Shown: positions 6,076 to 11,921 of the stretch, one piece after another
How positions within the stretch are numbered: the first letter of the stretch is position 1
Layout: every line of letters starts with the position of its first letter
Origin: Chthonomonadaceae bacterium
Lineage (GTDB): Bacteria; Armatimonadota; Chthonomonadetes; Chthonomonadales; Chthonomonadaceae
Length of the DNA: 11,921 bases
NCBI GenBank assembly: GCA_025355115.1
Contig: JANXLO010000763.1
Span: forward strand, 1 to 11,921
Direction of reading: 5' to 3'
Program-made: the position numbers and the translations under genes
The notes under the pieces: generated by a model
The model's input: the letters and a program-made list of their open reading frames with translations, nothing else
What the model was told of the DNA's origin: nothing
Databases searched by the model: none

Positions 6076-6822
6076 ATGATTGATCCAGTCGCCAGCCAAA
6101 ACGCGAATTTCGAGGGAACTACGATCTGTCCTTCTCCGGTCCCTGGGGAGCTTCTCGCTTACATTCAGGAAACGTTCGCGCCGGAGACGGAGGCGTTGAG
6201 GACTTTGACAGCGGCAGCCCGAACAGCGGGAATGCCCGAGGGGTGGGAGATCACTCCAGACGTCGGGAGGCTGTTCCAGGTGCTGTGTAGAGCCATCGGG
6301 GCGCGACGAGTATTGGAGTTCGGTACATTGGCGGGACACAGCGCCTGGTGGCTGGCGATGGCATTGCCGGAGGGTGGTAAGGTTGTCTCCGTTGAGATCA
6401 ATCCTGAGTGGGCGGAAGCGGCGCGGAGAGCGTTGGATGAAGTCGGCGTCGGGATGAAAGTGGAGGTGCGCCTCGGAGCGGTGCAGGAGCTGCTGGAGAC
6501 GTTGGAGCGCGAAGTGCGAGAGCGGCACATGCCATACGATGCGGTGTTTCTGGACACCGACAAGGCTCGATACCCCGAGTTGCTGGAGTGGTCGACTCGA
6601 GTTCTCCGCCCCGGCGGTCTTCTGCTTGCCGACAACGTTCTGCGCTCAAGCTCGTGGAAAGGGCAAACGCTGCTCGATCCATTGGCCGACGATCCCCGCA
6701 TCCTCGCCATACGTCGTTTCAACCGTATTCTGGCAGAGCACCCGCACTTTACTTCTATGATCCTGCCTTTGCGAGCGGGCGTCGCGGTGGGAGTTTACGA
6801 GCCGCCTACGACTGCTCCATAG
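6076..6822 (+). CDS. SAM-dependent O-methyltransferase (class I, COMT/CCoAOMT-like)
   Basis: This 248-residue cytoplasmic methyltransferase of the caffeoyl-CoA O-methyltransferase-like (family 3) group uses S-adenosylmethionine and usually Mg2+ to methylate a catechol-type hydroxyl. Motif I is VLEFGTLAGHSA (79-90), with the SAM-ribose acidic residue E107 in VVSVEINPEW. The metal and catalytic residues are in VFLDTDKARYPELL (157-170; D160, D162, K163) and ADNVL (185-189; D186, N187), which match the family pattern. Residues about 1-60 form the usual helical lid. ATG 6076 has only a weak GAGAG-type binding site, so coupling to the preceding oxidoreductase is likely. The stop lies inside the tail of the opposite-strand cyclase-family gene. 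The acceptor substrate cannot be stated. Confidence 0.88.
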   Translation: MIDPVASQNANFEGTTICPSPVPGELLAYIQETFAPETEALRTLTAAARTAGMPEGWEITPDVGRLFQVLCRAIGARRVLEFGTLAGHSAWWLAMALPEGGKVVSVEINPEWAEAARRALDEVGVGMKVEVRLGAVQELLETLEREVRERHMPYDAVFLDTDKARYPELLEWSTRVLRPGGLLLADNVLRSSSWKGQTLLDPLADDPRILAIRRFNRILAEHPHFTSMILPLRAGVAVGVYEPPTTAP

Positions 6823-7477
6823 AGACGAAAGCCGGTCGGCACCAGGCGCCGGAATGGCCGCGCAGGTTGATGGGCAGTGCCATGAAAGTCTGTGGCATCG
6901 GCAAAGAGTAGACCTCCGGCGGGAAATGAAGCTCCTCTACGATCCATATGCCGTTTCCCAGCAGAGTTGTATGTACGGCCGCGTCGTTCTCCTTGTCCCA
7001 CCCCCCAATGCCCCAATGGTCTATGCCGATCCCTCGTGCCTGCTTCTCCACAAGCCAATCAGCGGCTGAAGGTGCGAGTTTCGGCGCATTATAGAGCCAT
7101 TTCTCGGATCGCTCGCGAATGTCGCCCCAGCCAGTCGCCATGAGTACTATCTGATCGGGTTGCAAGTCGGCCGGCAGCGCTTTCGCGAGCAGTTCAGGGG
7201 TAATCCACTCTCCAGGCAGTATTCCACGCAGGTCGGCGATGTAGGCTGCCCCCGTAAACGTTTCTAGTGGGAAAGAGTCGATGGAAGCCCCGCCTGCGAT
7301 TTTATGCAGAGGCGCGTCGAGATGACTGCCGGTATGACTCGCAAGCGTTAAAGTTTCCCAATGCCATTCAGCGCGCACATGGTCGGAGGTAACCTCCGAA
7401 CGGACTGGAGGGTGAGCAGGGCAGTTGGGGCCGCCATCGAAAATCGGCTGCGATAGGTCTATGAAACGCAATTTCAT
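6806..7477 (-). CDS. Cyclase / kynurenine formamidase-family metal hydrolase
   Basis: This 223-residue protein of the cyclase family (Pfam Cyclase) includes arylformamidases and other metal-dependent amidases or dehydratases. The signature is HTGSHLDAPLH (48-58), whose H48, H52 and D54 are the expected metal ligands and H58 a conserved histidine. The N-terminus FIDLSQPIFDGGP (5-17), MATGWGD (113-119), the GIDHWGI segment (151-157) and the C-terminal IWIVEEL (177-183) all fit the family layout. The start at 7477 has CGGAGAA six to seven bases upstream on the minus strand. No tryptophan-degradation gene is nearby, so kynurenine formamidase activity should not be assumed. Its 3' end overlaps the convergent methyltransferase by 17 bases, and its promoter must lie in the 7478-7794 gap. 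Confidence 0.88.
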   Translation of the reverse strand: MKLRFIDLSQPIFDGGPNCPAHPPVRSEVTSDHVRAEWHWETLTLASHTGSHLDAPLHKIAGGASIDSFPLETFTGAAYIADLRGILPGEWITPELLAKALPADLQPDQIVLMATGWGDIRERSEKWLYNAPKLAPSAADWLVEKQARGIGIDHWGIGGWDKENDAAVHTTLLGNGIWIVEELHFPPEVYSLPMPQTFMALPINLRGHSGAWCRPAFVSMEQS

Positions 7478-7482
7478 GTTAT

Positions 7483-7509
7483 TCTCCGTAAGGAAGGAGA
7501 CCGGTGTCC
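7483..7509 (-). promoter_or_regulatory. Short dyad at the cyclase-family ribosome binding site
   Basis: On the minus strand TCTCC (complement of 7496-7500) can pair with GGAGA (complement of 7483-7487), which is the Shine-Dalgarno of the cyclase-family gene. The stem is five bases with an eight-base loop. Overlapping it, 7496-7509 is an imperfect palindrome, GGAGACCGGTGTCC, with one mismatched pair. Either could be an operator or a translation-control hairpin, but both are short enough to be chance. Confidence 0.2.
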
Positions 7510-7679
7510 CGCATTGTTGACAAAATACTGTTCAGCGTATCTCTAGCACTCGCTTACGTATTTGAAATCAGATATTTGTGAGCAGGCACTTAATTCGAAT
7601 GAGATCGAGCTATTGTAGCATAACGATAAAATTGCAGCAGGAATCCATGTTTGCGCGGTGAATTGATTGATATGTGCCG

Positions 7680-7688
7680 TGACATAAT
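7680..7688 (+). promoter_or_regulatory. Candidate extended -10 promoter element
   Basis: The bases TGACATAAT match the extended -10 pattern TGnTATAAT at all but one position. No -35 lies at ideal spacing; the nearest, TTGATT at 7663-7668, is only 14 bases away. Transcription would begin around 7695, leaving a leader of about 100 bases before the gene at 7795. This is a pattern match only. Confidence 0.25.
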
Positions 7689-7794
7689 GCAAGGTGCTGC
7701 GTAGCTTGGGGGAAATGGACGCTGACGAAACTTCCGGCAAGATATGAGAAGCGGGACGGCGTGGGACTAACGAGGTCGACAAGGAGCAGGTCAG

Positions 7795-8382
7795 ATGAAG
7801 CGTAAAGCCATTATCGCCGTCTTTCTCGTATTGTGCTGTCTATCTGGGTATATGTTATGGGCCGCCGGAAGCACGCACGAAGGGTATGATCCCGCCAACG
7901 ATTTTGCCACTTGGGCTCCCAATGCACTGCAAATACAACGCGCTCTGCCTCTGACAGGTCAAAAAGAGCGGGAAGCAGTGTTTCGAGAGCTTTTCCAGAC
8001 CCGCTTTCGTAAACACCAGCCCGGCAAGGCCATAGGGGTTCATTTCGAGTCGAATGGAACGATCACTCTATTGACTCCCGCCCGGCTGGAGCCGTGGCAC
8101 GTAGACCGAATTGCAATCATGCTCTACCGTGAGACCAAGCAAAATTTCGGCAAAGCCTATCACATCAACATCTACGAGTCTTTCATTGGCACGGCGAAAA
8201 TCAAGATCGCTGAGATCCATCCCAGACTGGATCAAGCGAAGGAGATGAACATCGTGTTTCACTATCCCCATACGCAGATGATAGTCCTCAAGCCTGCTGT
8301 GGAGACGGGCAAGTCTTCTATCCGACCTGCGAGCGTTACGGGCTATCCCCAACGTCCGATGTACACCAAGCCGACGCTTTAG
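7795..8382 (+). CDS. Membrane-anchored or exported protein of unknown function
   Basis: I do not recognise this 195-residue protein. It begins with MKRK and a hydrophobic stretch (about residues 5-24, IIAVFLVLCCLSGYMLWAAG), consistent with an N-terminal membrane anchor or an uncleaved signal peptide. The two cysteines do not make a good lipobox. The remainder is a mixed alpha/beta soluble part of about 170 residues. A strand-like segment GVHFESNGTITLL (81-93) is followed by helix RIAIMLYRETKQNFG and strands HINIYESF and MNIVFHY, ending in a Pro-rich tail. ATG 7795 has AAGGAG at 7781-7786, eight bases upstream. Its base composition looks more AT-rich than that of its neighbours. It is the first of three same-strand genes (gaps of 37 and 30 bases) and probably leads that operon. 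Confidence 0.72.
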   Translation: MKRKAIIAVFLVLCCLSGYMLWAAGSTHEGYDPANDFATWAPNALQIQRALPLTGQKEREAVFRELFQTRFRKHQPGKAIGVHFESNGTITLLTPARLEPWHVDRIAIMLYRETKQNFGKAYHINIYESFIGTAKIKIAEIHPRLDQAKEMNIVFHYPHTQMIVLKPAVETGKSSIRPASVTGYPQRPMYTKPTL

Positions 8383-8419
8383 ACCATTCACAGAGAGGGG
8401 TAATCTCGCCACGAAAACA

Positions 8420-9187
8420 GTGGAAGTCGCATACAAAGCAGGGGAGGTCATCGAGGCGGGTACTACGAGATTCGTGGCGCAGTGCCCACCTGGCAGGCTT
8501 CATCTTCCCCCGGATTTCGGCTCGTTCGTTAAAATATTGCCTCCTGGCCACAAGTTACCGTCGTCGCCAGACAGAAGCCTTGTAGCAGACGAGGGTGGAG
8601 ACTTCTCGGCCGACCGTCAATCTGCTGCTTCCTTCGATGAGGGCACTCATGCCCTTTTGGATGAAGACCCGTTTGCTGACCCCATCACCGTTCCGAACCT
8701 CGAAAAGGCGATCGATGCGCCAGACGGGACACTCTACGCGATTATCTATCATGCTCTGACCGGCAGCATCGAGCCGGGTCGCAGGGCCGCTGCGTATGGC
8801 CTGGATGAAGAGCAATTGCATCGGGAGCAGCCTCAGATCGTCGCACTGCTGGCCACTGAATTCGCGGCTCTGCATGTAGGGCACGTGCATGAGGGACGCC
8901 TTCGACCTCATCTGCCTCCCCGTCCTCCACGTCTTCACGCGCAAGTGTGGGAGTGCACCCCCGCTGAATCCATGGCGTTGACCGAGAGCACCGATTTCCT
9001 TCGCCCTTTGCTCTCCTCTGGCGGAGAAGCCGACCCGGATGAACTCATTGCGGCCTGCCTTCGCACCGCCTATGTCCACCGTCAGCGCGACATGAGCTAT
9101 CTGATCCGCATGGGCAAGCAGCTCGCCATGCTCCTGCGCGACGACCCGGATAGACTCACCGCACTGCTGCGTAAGCTTGAGCCCTGA
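8420..9187 (+). CDS. HAS-barrel domain protein
   Basis: This 255-residue soluble protein resembles stand-alone HAS-barrel proteins that I recall from Cyanobacteria. The HAS barrel is the N-terminal beta-barrel of HerA-type helicases and ATP synthases. The barrel-like start is AGEVIEAGTTRFVAQCPP (7-24) followed by FGSFVKILP (33-41). A low-complexity acidic linker (about 45-85) is followed by a conserved-looking middle, YAIIYHALTGSIEPGRR (106-122) and REQPQI (135-140). Then come LPPRPPRLHAQVWECTPAE (165-183) and a helical C-terminus ending DDPDRLTALLRKLEP. No Walker A or B motif is present, so it is not itself the motor. The start is uncertain: GTG 8420 is the first usable start codon in frame, but the good purine tract (8393-8400) lies about 19 bases upstream of it. 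Its function is unknown, perhaps DNA repair or assembly of an ATPase complex. Confidence 0.68.
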   Translation: MEVAYKAGEVIEAGTTRFVAQCPPGRLHLPPDFGSFVKILPPGHKLPSSPDRSLVADEGGDFSADRQSAASFDEGTHALLDEDPFADPITVPNLEKAIDAPDGTLYAIIYHALTGSIEPGRRAAAYGLDEEQLHREQPQIVALLATEFAALHVGHVHEGRLRPHLPPRPPRLHAQVWECTPAESMALTESTDFLRPLLSSGGEADPDELIAACLRTAYVHRQRDMSYLIRMGKQLAMLLRDDPDRLTALLRKLEP

Positions 9188-9217
9188 TAGAATTTGAACA
9201 AGAATGTGGAGGTATGC

Positions 9218-10219
9218 ATGACTCGGAGAATAGTGTGCCTGTTGGCATTGATGCTGCTTGGATGCGCGGGAGCGGGGCGTGCTCAGGAAGTGAAGATCGA
9301 GCAAAAGGTCGCTTATCTTGGCACTCAGAACAACATCCGCATGAGCAACGGAATCGTCGAACTGATCCTCGCGACAGACTACGGGCCGCGAATACTCCGG
9401 TACGCACTGGTTGGCGGCAAGGATGAGGACAACGTCTTTGCTACACTTGAGGGCGGCATGAAGTCTGATCTAGGGCAGTGGCTGATACGCGGTGGGCACA
9501 GACTCTGGCACGCTCCCGAAGCGATCCCGCGCACCTATATCCCCGACAATGATCCTGTACAGGTCGCGGTGGAGGGCACGACTATCAAGCTTACTCAGGC
9601 CCCGGAGAAGGGGACGAGCATACAAAAGGAGATCTGGATAACGCTGGACTCGACAGGCTCACACGTGACCGTTATGCATAAGCTGACGAACAAAGGTTTC
9701 TTCGCGACCGAGATGGCCTGCTGGTCGCTCTCCGCCATGAATAAGGGCGGCCTTGCGATCTTCCCGCAGGAGCCTTTTCAGTCACACGACGACGAGCTGT
9801 TGCCCGTCCGCCCTATGGTGCTCTGGGGATACACAAACCTCACCGACCCGCGCTGGATGATCGGCAAAGCATTTCTCACGCTGCGTCAGGATGTCACTAA
9901 TAAGGAGCCTCAGAAGCTGGGCATCCAGAATCGTCAAGGGTGGGCCGCTTACTCACATCGCGGCTCGCTGTTCATCAAGCGGTTCGGCTTCGAGAAGGGT
10001 CGCACCTACCCCGACTTCGGATGCAACAATGAGACCTTCACCAATGAGGCCTTTCTGGAGATGGAAAGCCTCGGCCCGCTCGAGCGAGTCGAGCCAGGCC
10101 AGGCAATAACCCACACCGAAAACTGGTGGCTCTACAAAGGCATCAATCTAGGAAATGGTGAAGCGGGCATTGCCGCAGCCATGCAGCCCATCCTCACCGA
10201 AACCTCGAAGCCAAAATAG
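9218..10219 (+). CDS. Secreted DUF4380-family protein
   Basis: This 333-residue exported protein matches what I know of DUF4380, a beta-sandwich family of unknown function with a galactose-mutarotase-like look. The N-terminus MTRRIVCLLALMLLGCAGAGRAQ is a signal sequence. LLGC (13-16) could be a lipobox, making it a lipoprotein, or cleavage may follow GRA at 20-22. Family-typical segments are NGIVELILATDYGPRILRY (44-62) and GQWLIRGGHRLWHAPE (86-101). TYIPDNDPV (106-114), EMACWSLSAM (165-174) and the C-terminal GQAITHTENWWL (294-305) also fit. ATG 9218 is chosen because GGAGG (9208-9212) precedes it by five bases; an upstream in-frame start at 9194 would spoil the signal peptide. It is the last gene of the 7795 cluster. 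A carbohydrate-related role is only a guess. Confidence 0.82.
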   Translation: MTRRIVCLLALMLLGCAGAGRAQEVKIEQKVAYLGTQNNIRMSNGIVELILATDYGPRILRYALVGGKDEDNVFATLEGGMKSDLGQWLIRGGHRLWHAPEAIPRTYIPDNDPVQVAVEGTTIKLTQAPEKGTSIQKEIWITLDSTGSHVTVMHKLTNKGFFATEMACWSLSAMNKGGLAIFPQEPFQSHDDELLPVRPMVLWGYTNLTDPRWMIGKAFLTLRQDVTNKEPQKLGIQNRQGWAAYSHRGSLFIKRFGFEKGRTYPDFGCNNETFTNEAFLEMESLGPLERVEPGQAITHTENWWLYKGINLGNGEAGIAAAMQPILTETSKPK

Positions 10220-10242
10220 CCGATTCGCTCGCTGCTCGGAGC

Positions 10243-11268
10243 CTACTCCTCCAGTGCGCGAGGATGAGCTTTTTCGTAGACTTCTTTCATGTGATCGGTC
10301 GTGACGTGGGTGTATATTTGAGTGGTGACGAGGTGCGCGTGGCCGAGAAGTTCCTGGACTGCACGGAGGTCAGCCCCGTTGTTCAATAGGTGAGTTGCGA
10401 AGGAGTGACGGAGGGTGTGGGGAGTGGTTTTGAGGCGCTCGGATGCCTCCTTGAAGTACTTGTCAAAGGTTCGGCGGATGCCTCTGTCTGAGAGGCGTTT
10501 GCCGAATTTGTTCAGGAAGACCGCAGGATCAGGTTTACCGGAGGTGTTGTTGGCCTCCAGAACTGTCCTTCCATGGCGCAGGTAGTCGCGGATGGCATCT
10601 ATTGAAGCGCGCCCCAGCAGCGCAATGCGCTCTTTGTCGCCCTTCCCGTGCCGAACGCGGACCTCCTCCTCGTCAAGCTGCAAGTCGCTCAAATCCAGGG
10701 CATGAGCCTCTCCTGCGCGCAGGCCAGATGCGTACAGAAGCTCCATTAAGGCTTTGTCGCGAAGGCCATCGGCCGTGCTCGTGTCCGGCGCGTCCAGCAG
10801 AAGTTCAACCTCGGGCAATCGCAGAAATTGGGGGAGCCTATCCTCCTGTTTGATCGTGAGAATGCCGAAAGTGGGGTCGTTTTCGATGTAGCCTTGCTTC
10901 TTGGCCCAGCGGCAAAAGGAGCGGAATGAGGCAAGTTTGCGGGCCAGCGATGAGCGTTTGTAGTCGCCCTTCTGCATCTCAGCCAGCAAGGCACGGACAT
11001 GTATGCGATCAACGCGATAGAGGCCGCCCGGCCCGAGTTCCGGCAGAGACTCCACGTACCCCAGAAACTGCGTCACATCAGCGCGGTAGGCGCGGATAGT
11101 GTGCGTGGAGGCATTTCGTGCCAGCTTCAGGTACTGGAGGAACCCATCCAGCACCGCGTTCAGGGCGTGACTGAGACCTGGCTCCGTGAGAGGCTTTTCG
11201 CCGGGTGCGCCAGGATCACTGAATACGGTTCCCGAATGCGCCAGAGGAACGTTGTTGCGTTCGACCAT
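10243..11268 (-). CDS. XerC/XerD-type tyrosine recombinase
   Basis: This 341-residue site-specific recombinase is of the phage-integrase/Xer group, most likely resolving chromosome dimers at a dif site. The N-terminal SAM-like core-binding domain spans about 36-125 (FLQYLKLARNASTHTIRAYRADVTQFL). The catalytic domain spans about 145-335 and has all six active residues: R184 (SGLRAGE), K209 (HGKGDKE), H284 and R287 (HTLRH), H310 (LLGHAHL) and the nucleophile Y319 (QIYTHV). A roughly 35-residue N-terminal extension makes it a little longer than typical XerC/XerD. The start at 11268 is set by AGGAGG (complement of 11276-11281) seven bases upstream; the longer in-frame ORF would overlap the upstream gene. 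Conserved context with a replication gene favours a host Xer over a phage integrase. XerC and XerD cannot be separated here. Confidence 0.92.
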   Translation of the reverse strand: MVERNNVPLAHSGTVFSDPGAPGEKPLTEPGLSHALNAVLDGFLQYLKLARNASTHTIRAYRADVTQFLGYVESLPELGPGGLYRVDRIHVRALLAEMQKGDYKRSSLARKLASFRSFCRWAKKQGYIENDPTFGILTIKQEDRLPQFLRLPEVELLLDAPDTSTADGLRDKALMELLYASGLRAGEAHALDLSDLQLDEEEVRVRHGKGDKERIALLGRASIDAIRDYLRHGRTVLEANNTSGKPDPAVFLNKFGKRLSDRGIRRTFDKYFKEASERLKTTPHTLRHSFATHLLNNGADLRAVQELLGHAHLVTTQIYTHVTTDHMKEVYEKAHPRALEE

Positions 11269-11293
11269 CCGCTTGCCTCCTGAACTGCTATGG

Positions 11294-11740
11294 CTACGGG
11301 GTTGGAGCCGGAGCGATCGTTGGCTGCCGCGTTGCGAGATACGCCTGCTCTTTCGCCTCGATCTCCGCAAGCGTGGCGCGAGTTCCGACTGGAATAGCTG
11401 CCGCATCTGGAGCCTTGAGATCGCTCACATGCACCAGCAATGAGTAGCGGAGGCGGAAGTCCTTCTCGCTTTCGGTGAGACGACTCTTCGCTTCCTCCGA
11501 GAGGCCGTCAAGCCATTTGGTTTTCATCGACTCCTGCACCTCAATGTGCCGTTTGACGATCGCCTCCGTCAGGCTCTCCTGCTCCACGTCCACGACCGCC
11601 TCTTGCGTGGCGTAGATTTTTTGAACCGTTCCCGTCAGCCCACGAAAATGGTTGTAGAACAGCCCCGACTTCACATCCTCGGCGTTGGCTTCCCGATCCA
11701 CGACCTGCACTCGCTCGCCCTCATTAAATGTTGTCGCCAT
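11294..11740 (-). CDS. KOW/SH3-like small protein of unknown function
   Basis: This 148-residue soluble protein has an N-terminal segment resembling a KOW or SH3-like barrel: FNEGERVQVVDR (5-16), then GLTGTVQKIYATQEAVVDVE (34-53). Such barrels bind RNA, DNA or protein in ribosomal proteins and transcription factors. Next comes a charged helical stretch, SLTEAIVKRHIEVQESMKTKWLDGLSEEAKSRL (56-88), and SDLKAP before a flexible Ala/Pro-rich end (TIAPAPTP). No signal peptide is visible. The minus-strand start at 11740 has GAGGAAGG upstream. It lies 43 bases after the delta-prime gene and 25 bases before the recombinase, so all three are probably one transcript. I do not know a named family for the whole protein, and the KOW assignment rests on pattern only. 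Confidence 0.7.
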   Translation of the reverse strand: MATTFNEGERVQVVDREANAEDVKSGLFYNHFRGLTGTVQKIYATQEAVVDVEQESLTEAIVKRHIEVQESMKTKWLDGLSEEAKSRLTESEKDFRLRYSLLVHVSDLKAPDAAAIPVGTRATLAEIEAKEQAYLATRQPTIAPAPTP

Positions 11741-11783
11741 CCTTCACCTTCCTCTATCGTCAACTACTGACAAGTACTATACC

Positions 11784-11921
11784 TCACTGAACCAGTTTCA
11801 TAGCGAGCACCTCAGTCACAAGTGCGATGTTCGCATTGGCATCAAGGCGGCGCCGTGCCACTAGAAGCGCATTGAGGCACTGCATCCAGCGGTCGGCCTC
11901 TCCGGCATGAGCGAGCTGTTC
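11784..11921 (-). CDS. holB: C-terminus of DNA polymerase III delta-prime-like subunit (partial)
   Basis: The window edge cuts this minus-strand gene, leaving 45 codons plus the TGA at 11784-11786. The readable tail includes RWMQCLNALLVARRRLDANAN and ends EVLAMKLVQ. This resembles the C-terminal helical domain of clamp-loader subunits, where Leu-Asp-x-Asn-x-Asn followed by a hydrophobic helix is common at the end of delta-prime (HolB) and delta (HolA). Delta-prime loads the sliding clamp onto DNA as part of the DnaX complex. The call rests on a short tail, so HolA or another AAA+ protein cannot be excluded. The catalytic or ATPase region would lie beyond the right edge. Confidence 0.6.
   Translation of the reverse strand, partial: EQLAHAGEADRWMQCLNALLVARRRLDANANIALVTEVLAMKLVQ

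Larger units (their letters stand above)
7478..7794. other. Divergent intergenic region, AT-rich, promoters expected
   Basis: This 317-base gap separates the minus-strand cyclase-family gene from the plus-strand 7795 cluster. Bases 7511-7690 are only about 40% GC by my count, visibly lower than the flanking genes. I see no convincing gene in it. It should contain promoters for both directions. Possible elements are an ATTCGAAT palindrome at 7593-7600, a TTGACA at 7517-7522 without a good -10 at the right spacing, and the extended -10 candidate at 7680-7688. Confidence 0.6.

Noticed and set aside
6806..7477. Assignment of the cyclase-family gene as kynB (kynurenine formamidase).
   Set aside because: The metal-binding signature is family-wide and no kynureninase or tryptophan dioxygenase gene is nearby.
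7517..7545. TTGACA at 7517-7522 as a -35 element.
   Set aside because: No acceptable -10 follows at 16-18 bases; the closest TATCTC is at 15 bases and a poor match.
7543..7782. 79-codon minus-strand ORF in the divergent intergenic region.
   Set aside because: It has no purine-rich ribosome binding site before its ATG, lies in AT-rich promoter-like DNA and resembles no protein I know.
10243..11268. Tyrosine recombinase as the integrase of a mobile element.
   Set aside because: No tRNA, attachment-site repeat, phage or cargo gene is seen nearby, and it sits in a cluster with a probable clamp-loader gene.
11269..11406. N-terminal 46-residue extension of the Xer recombinase ORF.
   Set aside because: It overlaps the upstream KOW-like gene, is Arg/Ser-rich in the manner of a shadow frame, and a strong AGGAGG site fixes the start at 11268.

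Overview
The window looks like the chromosome of a moderately GC-rich, Gram-negative-type bacterium that uses ATG, GTG and TTG starts with strong GGAGG-type ribosome binding sites. Several proteins resemble families I associate with Armatimonadota, Cyanobacteria and Planctomycetes: a stand-alone HAS-barrel protein, a secreted two-domain alpha/beta hydrolase and a secreted DUF4380 protein. My best guess is Armatimonadota or a nearby lineage. This is an inference from protein style, not from a marker gene. No rRNA, tRNA, CRISPR array or transposase is visible.

Layout from left to right. Positions 58-1346 (+) hold a GNAT acetyltransferase and a short-chain dehydrogenase/reductase joined by an ATGA overlap. 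A strong bulged hairpin (1403-1448) follows. Positions 1485-3491 (+) encode a secreted alpha/beta hydrolase with a large C-terminal region of unknown function. Positions 3549-4935 (+) form a tightly coupled trio: a possible 44-residue small protein, a PAS-domain protein and a metallo-beta-lactamase-fold hydrolase, joined by 4-base overlaps. The first of the three has its Shine-Dalgarno sequence inside a hairpin. After another perfect inverted repeat (4940-4961), positions 4999-6822 (+) encode a Gfo/Idh/MocA oxidoreductase and an O-methyltransferase. The methyltransferase runs tail-to-tail into, and overlaps by 17 bases, a cyclase/kynurenine-formamidase-family hydrolase on the minus strand (6806-7477).

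A divergent, AT-richer intergenic region (7478-7794, about 40% GC in its core) separates that gene from a second plus-strand cluster: a membrane-anchored protein of unknown function, a HAS-barrel protein and a secreted DUF4380 protein (7795-10219). The right end is a minus-strand cluster. In transcription order it holds the C-terminus of what looks like the DNA polymerase III delta-prime subunit, a small KOW/SH3-like protein, and a complete XerC/XerD-type tyrosine recombinase with all six catalytic residues (11921 down to 10243).

Most genes are ordinary metabolic or housekeeping families. The parts most worth a second look are the coupled small ORF/PAS/MBL module with its structured leader, the large hairpin at 1403-1448, the HAS-barrel protein without a helicase partner, and the replication-recombination linkage at the right edge.
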